From positions 56,974 to 73,957 of the forward strand of contig FR892189.1 of NCBI GenBank assembly GCA_000433115.1: a stretch of DNA of 16,984 nt, in the 5' to 3' direction. Below, piece by piece: positions 6,021 through 12,119 of this stretch. Below the pieces are notes generated by a model. It did no database searches. It was not told the DNA's origin and saw nothing but the letters and a program-made list of their open reading frames with translations. Position 1 is the first letter of the stretch. Every line of letters starts with the position of its first letter. The stretch is from Ruminococcus sp. CAG:382 (lineage in GTDB: Bacteria; Bacillota; Clostridia; Oscillospirales; CAG-382). Position numbers and translations under genes: made by a program.

Positions 6021-7391
6021 TTATCTGGATTTTTTGATGACAACTGCGCCTGCAACCGCGATGGAAGCAATTACTGCGAGAGCAACGATGCCGTTGTCGG
6101 CAGTTACGGGAGTTTCGGGCTTGGAGGTGGGATCGGAGGTACCTGCCGCATAAGCCTCGATTTCGGAAAGCCATGTGAATGCAGCGGAGGTATAAACAAC
6201 CTTTATGAATTTACCGGAAACTGCCTTTTCAAGTGAGAAGTCATATTTCAGCCATGAGCCGTTGCCGACATCCTGACCTTCGGAAGCTGTGACCACGCCG
6301 ACAGAGGTGTAGTTTTCGCCGTCATCGGAAACGAGGAATTCAACGGAATTGGGAACGGAAATACCCCAGCTGTCGTTGGAGAAGCCGTCGCATTTGAATC
6401 CGGCGATAGCGGTCTTTTTGCCGAGATCGAAAACGAAAGATGTGACGCCCTTGGTGTCATAGCCGCCGATTATGCCGTCTTCGTCGCCTCTTGCACTCCA
6501 TGTGCCGTCGGTGAGAAGGTATTTGCAGGTGTTTTCATCAGCGTAATCGCTGTATCCGCCGTTCCTGACAACGCCGTCGGATGTGTACTTGAGACCTGCG
6601 AGGAGGTTTTCGCCCTTTGTGGTGGGCTTTTCGGGAACAACAGGTGTGTCGGGCTGAGAAGGTTCAACGGGAGTAACAGATTCGCTTGCGGTGTCAACAG
6701 CGTAGTTTGCTTTGACTTCGTCAGCACTGAGAGCCTTGCTGTAGAAACGCATTGCCTTGAAAACAGCGGTGAAGTTTCTGGATGCGTCGTCGTGACCGAA
6801 GAACATGCCGGATGTGTTTGCGAGTTTTGCGGTGCTTGCGTCTGCTTCGGAAACAAGCTCACCGTTGACATACAGGCAGGACTTTTCGCCGACCTTGAAG
6901 GTTACTGTAACAGTGGAATCCTGAAGAAGGTTGAGACCGTCTGCAACCATAGGTCTTGCGTTCGGATGAAGCTTGATTTCAAGATTGTCATTGTTCACTC
7001 TGCGGAAAAGCGAGAAATCGTCGCTCGGGCAGTTGATGAAGGTGTTGAAGCTGGTTGCAAGGGAAACGACATCGTGAAGATGCATTTCAACAGTGAATTC
7101 TTCGCCGCCCATAACGGTATCGATTGCGTCGGGCAGGTCAATTCTAACGGAATCAAGGTGATAACCGCCGTCTTTGAAGAAGCAGGTATCGGTGTTGGGC
7201 ATATCGACGATATCATTGCCGTTGCCGGAATCGTCGGTCCAAGTTGTTTCACCGTTGGCAATCTTTGAAGCGTCGTAGTTTGCGACAAGACCGTCAGTGA
7301 CATAGGAAGCCGCGCTGCTGTTTACTGCGAATGCTGCGAAGCAGGCAAAAACAAGCATTACGGCAAGAACGAGGGACAGGGTTCTTTTCAT
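6021..7391 (-). CDS. Secreted cell-surface protein with LamG-like and F5/8 type C (discoidin)-like domains
   Basis: The 456-residue protein has a signal peptide (1-28, MKRT then a hydrophobic core, ending NSSAA). A LamG/concanavalin-like domain follows (about 30-232; LVANYDAS, WTDDSGNGND, SCLYVNGELV, AMRFYSKALSADEV). A Pro/Thr-rich linker (about 237-258) leads to a discoidin-like domain (about 260-416; VEFLVSDDGENYTSVG, then WLSEIEAYA), and a membrane helix (433-452) ends in KKSR. The tail resembles a sortase-type or membrane anchor, but with PVTADNG where clostridial tails often have PxTGD. Such domains usually bind glycans; no catalytic domain is present, so adhesion or substrate binding is inferred. 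It is monocistronic, with a strong promoter and terminator. AAGGAG at 7401-7406 sets the start. Confidence 0.8.
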   Translation of the reverse strand: MKRTLSLVLAVMLVFACFAAFAVNSSAASYVTDGLVANYDASKIANGETTWTDDSGNGNDIVDMPNTDTCFFKDGGYHLDSVRIDLPDAIDTVMGGEEFTVEMHLHDVVSLATSFNTFINCPSDDFSLFRRVNNDNLEIKLHPNARPMVADGLNLLQDSTVTVTFKVGEKSCLYVNGELVSEADASTAKLANTSGMFFGHDDASRNFTAVFKAMRFYSKALSADEVKANYAVDTASESVTPVEPSQPDTPVVPEKPTTKGENLLAGLKYTSDGVVRNGGYSDYADENTCKYLLTDGTWSARGDEDGIIGGYDTKGVTSFVFDLGKKTAIAGFKCDGFSNDSWGISVPNSVEFLVSDDGENYTSVGVVTASEGQDVGNGSWLKYDFSLEKAVSGKFIKVVYTSAAFTWLSEIEAYAAGTSDPTSKPETPVTADNGIVALAVIASIAVAGAVVIKKSR

Positions 7392-7416
7392 AAAACTGGT
7401 CTCCTTAAGTATTTTT

Positions 7417-7432
7417 TGCAGTTAACACTGCA
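7417..7432 (-). promoter_or_regulatory. Small hairpin in the 5' leader of the surface protein gene
   Basis: TGCAGT (7417-7422) pairs with ACTGCA (7427-7432) around a 4-base loop, between promoter and ribosome site. It is not followed by T on the minus strand, so it is not a terminator. It may simply stabilise the mRNA. Confidence 0.35.
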
Positions 7433-7442
7433 TGCTAACATT

Positions 7443-7471
7443 AATATAACACAGGAGAAACAGTTTGTCAA
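7443..7471 (-). promoter_or_regulatory. Predicted sigma-A promoter of the surface protein gene
   Basis: On the minus strand TTGACA (7466-7471) and TATATT (7443-7448) are separated by 17 bases, near consensus. The start codon is about 50 bases downstream. High expression is likely. Confidence 0.85.
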
Positions 7472-7603
7472 TACTTTTAGCCGCTTTTTTTGTTATTTTT
7501 GATAGGATTGAAACGCCCGGTTTCTTCAGACGTGAGCAAAACGTCAAAATACGCAGTGCAATGTCGAAAAACATGAATTATGATCGCTTGACGTCAATCG
7601 GCA

Positions 7604-8632
7604 CTACTCAATAATGCCGCCGCCGATTACGGTGTCGCCGTCGTAGAGCACGACCGACTGCCCGGAAGTGAATGCACGCTGCGGTTCATCGAATTCGACG
7701 GTCATTCTTTTATTTCCTTCGAAAAACACCGTTGCCGGCTGTTCTTTCATACTGTACCTGACTTTTGCACATACGCGCATTGATTCGGGCAAAGTATTGC
7801 CGACAAGAATGTTTACGGATGAGGCGGAAAGGCGTTTGCCGAACAGATCGCTGTTGTGGCCGAGTGTGACGGTGTTGTCAGCGGAGTTTTTGGAAATCAC
7901 ATACAACCGTTCGCCGAATCCGGTTTTAAGACCACGTCGCTGACCTATCGTGTAATTCAGGATTCCGTCATGCCGACCGATGACATTTCCTTTCATGTCA
8001 AGGAAATTGCCGCTTTCCTTGACATGACCGCAGCGGGCTTCGATAAACGAAGTATAATTACCGTCGGGGATAAAGCATATATCCTGACTGTCAGGTTTGT
8101 CCGCGTTCGGGAGAGCTTCGCCGTGTGCCAGCTCGCGTACCTCGTCTTTTGTGAGCGTTCCGAGCGGAAACATAAGACGACTCAGCCATTCACGACGCAG
8201 GGAATAAAGAACATAGCTCTGATCCTTTGCGGCGTTAAGTGATTTTTTGAGCAGGTATTCAGCGCCGCATTTTTCTATGCGGGCATAGTGTCCGGTTGCG
8301 ACCTTATCAATGCCTTCTTTATCTGCGGTGGCGAAAAGATGTGCAAATTTCATGTTTCTGTTGCAGAAGACGCAGGGATTCGGCGTGAGACCGCTTTTAT
8401 ATGCGTCAACGAAATATCTGATGACGGTTTTGTCAAACTCGTCGGTAAGGTTGAGCACCTGCAACGGTATTTCCATACGCCTTGCCGCTTCCGCCGCCGA
8501 ATCCGCATCACTGTCCGCTCCGTGCATGACGAAGTGTATTCCGCACGGCTCAAATCCGCTTTGTTTCAGCAATACGGTGCAAACCGCGCTGTCGACGCCA
8601 CCGCTCAGGGCGACAAGTACACGGTTATCCAA
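7604..8632 (-). CDS. mnmA: tRNA-specific 2-thiouridylase MnmA
   Basis: MnmA puts the 2-thio group on U34 of Lys, Glu and Gln tRNAs, using ATP to activate the base and persulfide sulfur from a cysteine desulfurase. The 342-residue protein has the PP-loop SGGVDS (10-15), the NPCVFCNRNMKF segment with C90 and the SQDICFIPD segment with C186, the catalytic cysteine pair of the family, then NYTIGQRRGL and the C-terminal barrel. The start is TTG (8630-8632): an in-frame TGA lies just upstream and no ATG precedes the P-loop. The TTG lies within the last codons of nadA (8-base overlap), so translation is probably coupled. The stop is at 7604. I see no clear terminator after it. Confidence 0.95.
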   Translation of the reverse strand: MDNRVLVALSGGVDSAVCTVLLKQSGFEPCGIHFVMHGADSDADSAAEAARRMEIPLQVLNLTDEFDKTVIRYFVDAYKSGLTPNPCVFCNRNMKFAHLFATADKEGIDKVATGHYARIEKCGAEYLLKKSLNAAKDQSYVLYSLRREWLSRLMFPLGTLTKDEVRELAHGEALPNADKPDSQDICFIPDGNYTSFIEARCGHVKESGNFLDMKGNVIGRHDGILNYTIGQRRGLKTGFGERLYVISKNSADNTVTLGHNSDLFGKRLSASSVNILVGNTLPESMRVCAKVRYSMKEQPATVFFEGNKRMTVEFDEPQRAFTSGQSVVLYDGDTVIGGGIIE

Positions 8633-9536
8633 GGCGTATCATCTCGTCGAGGCAATGCTTTGCCCTGACCATCGTTTCATCGGAGAGAATGATCTCATCT
8701 CCTCCTTTACCTGCAACGGCATTATATACGTCAGTGAGCGTTGTCAGCTTCATGTTCTTGCAGATAAGCTTGCTTGAAAGCGGATAGAAATTCTTATCGG
8801 GGCATTCGTACTGCAGGTGTTCGACGATCGAAAGTTCCGTGCCGATTATGAACTCCCTGCATTCACTTGTAATTGCATGTTTCATGATTGCGCTTGTCGA
8901 GCCGACGAAATCTGCATATTCAATTACATCGGGTGTGCATTCGGGGTGTACGAGCAGCTCTGCACCGGGGTGCTTTGCCTTGGCTTCGGCAGCTTCTTTT
9001 GCATTTACGGATGCATGAATGGGGCAGCCTCCGTGAAGAAGCATGAGGTTCTTTTCGGGTACCTGCTTTTGCACATATGAACCGAGGTTGCAGTCGGGAA
9101 TGAAGAGTATGTTCTTCTGAGGCATATTTCGGACGATTTTTACCGCAGACGAAGATGTCACACAGACATCACAAACGGTTTTCAGCTCTGCTGTTGTGTT
9201 GATATAACATACGACAGCGTAACCGGGATTTGCAGCCTTGACGCCTTCGATAAGTTCTTTGTCCATCTGTTCAGCCATAGGACAGCCGGCTTCAGGGTGA
9301 GCCAGAAGAACCCTGCGTGACGGAGAAAGAATTTTGCAGGTTTCTGCCATGAAGCGCACACCGCACATGAGCAGTGTCGACTGCGGAGCTTCGGCAGCTT
9401 TGACGGCAAGCTGATATGAGTCGCCTACATAATCGGCTATTTCGAGAATCTCATGGCCCTGATAGCTGTGTGCAAGGATACAGACATCCTTTTCGCGTTT
9501 GAGCTTCATAATTTTGCTTTGCAATTCATAAATCAT
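8625..9536 (-). CDS. nadA: Quinolinate synthase NadA
   Basis: NadA condenses iminoaspartate with dihydroxyacetone phosphate to quinolinate in de novo NAD synthesis, using an oxygen-sensitive 4Fe-4S cluster. The 303-residue protein shows the three cluster cysteines: C58 in MCGVRFMAET, C200 in VHPEC and C259 in ICKNMK. Other family motifs are AHSYQ near the start, DYVGDSYQL, IPDCNLG and VGSTSAI. The start ATG 9534-9536 has GGAGGG at 9544-9549, 7 bases upstream. The usual partners nadB and nadC are not adjacent; the gene is instead paired with mnmA and overlaps it. Divergent from it lies the spore protein gene. Confidence 0.95.
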   Translation of the reverse strand: MIYELQSKIMKLKREKDVCILAHSYQGHEILEIADYVGDSYQLAVKAAEAPQSTLLMCGVRFMAETCKILSPSRRVLLAHPEAGCPMAEQMDKELIEGVKAANPGYAVVCYINTTAELKTVCDVCVTSSSAVKIVRNMPQKNILFIPDCNLGSYVQKQVPEKNLMLLHGGCPIHASVNAKEAAEAKAKHPGAELLVHPECTPDVIEYADFVGSTSAIMKHAITSECREFIIGTELSIVEHLQYECPDKNFYPLSSKLICKNMKLTTLTDVYNAVAGKGGDEIILSDETMVRAKHCLDEMIRLG

Positions 9537-9567
9537 TTATATACCCTCCGTTTGGAAAAAATTAACA

Positions 9568-9597
9568 TTAATATATATTACGGTTTGAAGCATAATA
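9568..9597 (+). promoter_or_regulatory. Candidate sigma-G/sigma-F promoter of the spore protein gene
   Basis: CATAATA (9591-9597) fits the forespore sigma -10 pattern CATnnTA, and TTAATA (9568-9573), 17 bases upstream, is close to the -35 form TGAATA. Alpha/beta SASP genes are known sigma-G targets, which supports the reading. Confidence 0.55.
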
Positions 9598-9653
9598 GTG
9601 TCGAGGCAAAAGCCTTTGAAGATAAAATCAAAATCATAGAGGAGAAAAATACA

Positions 9654-9908
9654 ATGTCTAACAAGTCTCTTGTTCCCGAAGCAAAAGAAGCTCTCAATAA
9701 GTTTAAGATGGAAGCCGCAAGCGATGTCGGCGTTAACCTCAAGCAGGGTTATAACGGCGATCTCACTGCAAAGCAGGCAGGTTCTATCGGCGGACAGATG
9801 GTCAACATCATGACACCCGCACGAACAAAAGTGTGCAGCAGAAAAAGCAGAACCGGCAGAGAGCATATGCGGTTTATTACATATAAGTACGCGCTTACTG
9901 TCAGCTGA
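9654..9908 (+). CDS. Alpha/beta-type small acid-soluble spore protein with atypical C-terminal tail
   Basis: These proteins coat and protect spore DNA and are made in the forespore. The first 50 of 84 residues match the family: LVPEAKEALNKFKMEAASDVGV, which holds the germination-protease site region (E20-A21), then LKQGYNGDLTAKQAGSIGGQMV. After V50 the sequence leaves the family: the expected end is a short K-rich helix (MVKKMI... type), but here NIMTPARTKVCSRKS and about 20 more residues follow. This could be a frameshift, a recombined end or a real variant. The ATG at 9654 is set by AGAGGAG at 9638-9644, 9 bases upstream. No clear terminator follows. Confidence 0.85.
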   Translation: MSNKSLVPEAKEALNKFKMEAASDVGVNLKQGYNGDLTAKQAGSIGGQMVNIMTPARTKVCSRKSRTGREHMRFITYKYALTVS

Positions 9909-10048
9909 AAAAGATGAATGAGCTTCACATTTGTATTTTTATCATAATAGCAGAATCGCGAGCGAAAGTCAACAGTTTTTCTGTGCTCATAATGTCTATT
10001 CGTGCTCCTGAATAATCTGCATAAAGTCGGTCAAATATACCATTGAAA

Positions 10049-10258
10049 ATGAGTCTGAAGGGAAGGCGTAGATGTTCATTGTCTCAGAAATCGGCGGATG
10101 AAATGCAAGAAAAGCTGCTGGCGGAGGACCTTTGGCTCAGCTATTTTAACCGTTATCTTTTTGAAAAAGCAGTGATTACCGAAAAAGAATTCAATCGTAT
10201 GACGGAAAAAATTTCCTTGCGAAGATCTGAATGTCTGTTGCGGAGGGCGATGCAATGA
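10049..10258 (+). CDS. Small SHOCT-like protein of the type found beside serine recombinases
   Basis: The 69-residue product (70 codons) has the short helical motif LAEDLWLSYFNRYLFEKAVITEKEFNRMTEKI, like the SHOCT-type small proteins often found next to site-specific recombinases in Firmicutes. The function is not known. The start is uncertain. ATG at 10049 has no ribosome site. TTG at 10079 has AAGGGAAGG 12 bases upstream. ATG at 10103 begins just before the conserved motif. A terminator overlaps the stop codon, so it is a unit of its own. A serine recombinase lies about 6 kb downstream on the same strand. The stretch 9909-10048 upstream shows no clear promoter. Confidence 0.6.
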   Translation: MSLKGRRRCSLSQKSADEMQEKLLAEDLWLSYFNRYLFEKAVITEKEFNRMTEKISLRRSECLLRRAMQ

Positions 10259-10288
10259 AGCGGAAAACGGTAAGTTTTCCGCTTTATT
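10258..10288 (+). terminator. Intrinsic terminator after the SHOCT-like gene
   Basis: AAGCGGAAAAC (10258-10268) pairs with GTTTTCCGCTT (10274-10284) around a 5-base loop, followed by TATTTT. It overlaps the last base of the stop codon. Confidence 0.88.
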
Positions 10289-10403
10289 TTACTGTATGCT
10301 TAGCGATACATGCTTTTCTGAGTAAATCCGATGCCCAAATGGCACAGATGACGGTTTTGCTTTGTTTTTTGTGTAAAATATTGTGAAAATCGCTTTCGAC
10401 ATA

Positions 10404-10432
10404 TTGAATTTTTACCTTTAAAATGTTATAAT
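10404..10432 (+). promoter_or_regulatory. Predicted promoter of the HPt gene
   Basis: TTGAAT (10404-10409) and TATAAT (10427-10432) are 17 bases apart, with TG at 10424-10425 as an extended -10. The HPt ATG is about 100 bases downstream, leaving a structured leader. Confidence 0.75.
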
Positions 10433-10493
10433 ACTTATTCGGGAGTGTATTTGACACACCAGAAAAAGGATACGACCGAAGAATTATTGGGTG

Positions 10494-10518
10494 CAAAAGC
10501 AATTGCTATTGCGTTTTG
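10494..10518 (+). promoter_or_regulatory. Leader hairpin just before the HPt ribosome site
   Basis: CAAAAGCAAT (10494-10503) pairs with ATTGC-G-TTTTG (10508-10518, one bulged G) around a 4-base loop. It ends one base before the purine-rich AAAGGA, so it could affect ribosome access. No T-run follows, which argues against a terminator. Confidence 0.35.
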
Positions 10519-10534
10519 AAAGGATGGTTATTGT

Positions 10535-10912
10535 ATGAGAAAAGCAACTGCATCAAAAATGACAATCGAAGAATTTTACGAGGCGGTTGGTGGAGACCTG
10601 TCTGACATTATCGAGCGCCTGGAAGATATCGATATTGTGAAAACGTTTGCACTCGCTTTTGATGAAGACCCCTCATATTTCGAACTGCTGCAAAGCCTGG
10701 AAAAAAACGATAGAGAAGGAGCCTTTCGTGCTGCGCATACTTTGAAAGGCATCAGCTACAATTTCGGATTCAAGAGACTGGGTGACACTACAGCAACTAT
10801 TTGCGAAAAGCTACGCGAAGGGTCTCTTCCGACAAAGTCCTCTCTGCGGCGCTTGGCGAATGAATATAAATGCGTACTTCGGGCGATTCATAACCTGAAA
10901 AACAGCAATTAA
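10535..10912 (+). CDS. Stand-alone histidine phosphotransfer (HPt) protein
   Basis: HPt proteins carry phosphate between the receiver of a hybrid kinase and the receiver of a response regulator. The 125-residue protein is a four-helix-bundle HPt domain with the motif AAHTLKGISYNFGF; H68 is the phospho-acceptor. An N-terminal helix region (MTIEEFYEAVGGDLSDIIERL) precedes the bundle, a layout common in gut Firmicutes. AAAGGA about 10 bases upstream sets the ATG. It has its own promoter and leads the signalling cassette. The hybrid kinase downstream ends in a receiver and lacks an HPt domain, so this protein is its likely partner. Confidence 0.88.
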   Translation: MRKATASKMTIEEFYEAVGGDLSDIIERLEDIDIVKTFALAFDEDPSYFELLQSLEKNDREGAFRAAHTLKGISYNFGFKRLGDTTATICEKLREGSLPTKSSLRRLANEYKCVLRAIHNLKNSN

Positions 10913-10934
10913 GCGTCTTTGTTTGACATATTTA

Positions 10935-10946
10935 AGGTGTTCACCT
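10935..10946. promoter_or_regulatory. Hyphenated palindrome, possible operator
   Basis: AGGTG-TT-CACCT lies 23 bases after the HPt stop and about 60 bases before the -10 at 11009. It could be a protein-binding site, but a 10-base match can occur by chance. Confidence 0.25.
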
Positions 10947-11005
10947 GACCGATTTCTTCAATATCATCGCCGAAATCATAATTTGTCGCATTTTATTGCC
11001 GAACC

Positions 11006-11014
11006 TGTTATAAT
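11006..11014 (+). promoter_or_regulatory. Extended -10 promoter of the DUF6514-LytTR-kinase-lipoprotein operon
   Basis: TGTTATAAT (11006-11014) is a perfect extended -10. No good -35 is seen at the right distance (TCGCAT at 10986-10991), which suggests dependence on the TG motif or an activator. The first start codon is 85 bases downstream. Confidence 0.55.
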
Positions 11015-11099
11015 ATCATACAGAAAATGAGTTTTACGAAATTAACCGTTTCGCAAAGCGAGTTTCCGAATATTATAAAAGAGTAGGAAGTAATTCAAA

Positions 11100-11345
11100 A
11101 TGGCAAACTATGTTGTAATCAGAAATAACGATGTGTCTCCTGACAAAAACAGCGACAAGAATACTGCATATGGTATTTGTGCCTGCTCTCTCTCAAACGG
11201 TGTGTTGGAAATTCAGTGCTGTGTAAATGACATCTCGGACGACCTTACATGGTTGAAATCATTGTCCACCAGGCTTAATGACAACGATGTTGATCCTATT
11301 CATCTTGAAAATATTGTCGAGGACGAACTGTACGCGATCCGGTAA
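11100..11345 (+). CDS. DUF6514-like small protein
   Basis: The 81-residue protein has the pattern of the clostridial DUF6514 family: an N-terminal strand region (NTAYGICACSLSNG), then VNDISDDLTWLKSLSTRLNDNDVDPIHLENIVEDEL, where the IHL..IVED end is typical. Its function is not known. It has no signal peptide, membrane segment or enzyme motif. The ATG at 11100 has TAGGAAG about 10 bases upstream. The LytTR regulator gene begins 41 bases after its stop with no terminator between, so it is first in that operon. A role in controlling the relay is possible but only suggested by position. Confidence 0.65.
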   Translation: MANYVVIRNNDVSPDKNSDKNTAYGICACSLSNGVLEIQCCVNDISDDLTWLKSLSTRLNDNDVDPIHLENIVEDELYAIR

Positions 11346-11386
11346 AGCGCAGCTGTCCATTGTCATGAAAGGGGGGTGACCTGAAT

Positions 11387-12103
11387 ATGCGTTTGGCGAT
11401 TTGCGATGATAATGAACTTGAACGGAATTTCCTTCAATCACTGCTGAAGAAGTATTTCTCGGGTACTTCCATAAGCTGTGAATTTACCCTGTACGATCGG
11501 GGGATAAGCCTTTACTACGATGTCATGGAAGAGATAGAGTATGATATCATTTTCCTTGATTTGTTCATGCGCGATTCCTTCGGTCTGAGCATTGCTCAGA
11601 AGCTTCGGGGGATTCAATATAAGGGAAAGATCATATTTTGCACAGTATCTGCCGATTATGCGTTAGAGAGCTATGATGTATATGCATCAGGATATATTCT
11701 CAAACCGTACAGCCTTAAGGATATCAGGCGTACATTGGACCGCTATTTACCCGAATATCAGTGTAACAGCTATAAGATAAATCAAAAGGCGCAATATGTC
11801 TATATTCCTTATAACGACATCATGTATGTCGAAAGCAGTAATAATAAGTGTACTATACATCGTTCGGACGGGCGCGAGTACAATATATACAAGAAGCTGA
11901 CAGAGGTGGAAGAAGAACTGAAAGACCCCCGCTTCCTTCGTTGTCATCAAAGCTATCTGGTGAATATGAATTACATAAGCGAAGCCAACAACAGCTTTCT
12001 TCTTCAAAACGGTGAAGAAATCCTGATACGTGCAAAGAGCAAAAAGGAAATTCAGCAGAAGTTTATGGATTATAAGGCACAATCAGCTTGTCCTTCAAAT
12101 TGA
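11387..12103 (+). CDS. LytTR-family response regulator
   Basis: The 238-residue protein joins an N-terminal receiver (1-120) to a LytTR DNA-binding domain (about 132-233). Receiver residues are all present: D7-D8 in ICDDNE, phospho-acceptor D58 in IIFLDLF, T86 and K106 in LKPYS. LytTR features are YIPYNDIMYVESSNNKCTIH, the helical KLTEVEEEL and the late HQSYLVNMNYI. It is an AgrA/LytR-type regulator, and these usually bind paired short direct repeats upstream of targets. The ATG at 11387 has AAAGGGGGG 10 bases upstream, a strong site. The kinase gene begins 1-16 bases after its stop. It is the likely output of the cassette. Confidence 0.93.
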   Translation: MRLAICDDNELERNFLQSLLKKYFSGTSISCEFTLYDRGISLYYDVMEEIEYDIIFLDLFMRDSFGLSIAQKLRGIQYKGKIIFCTVSADYALESYDVYASGYILKPYSLKDIRRTLDRYLPEYQCNSYKINQKAQYVYIPYNDIMYVESSNNKCTIHRSDGREYNIYKKLTEVEEELKDPRFLRCHQSYLVNMNYISEANNSFLLQNGEEILIRAKSKKEIQQKFMDYKAQSACPSN

Positions 12104-12119
12104 AATGCGGTGTGGGATT

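Noticed and set aside
7588..7597. Palindrome TTGACGTCAA after mnmA
   Set aside because: A 10-base palindrome without nearby promoter or repeat; could be chance, and no terminator structure is formed.
11042..11068. Possible paired LytTR binding sites (ACCGTTTCG and a second GTTT-containing half)
   Set aside because: Only the first half is near the published LytTR consensus, and the second fits poorly; position downstream of the -10 is also unusual for an activator.
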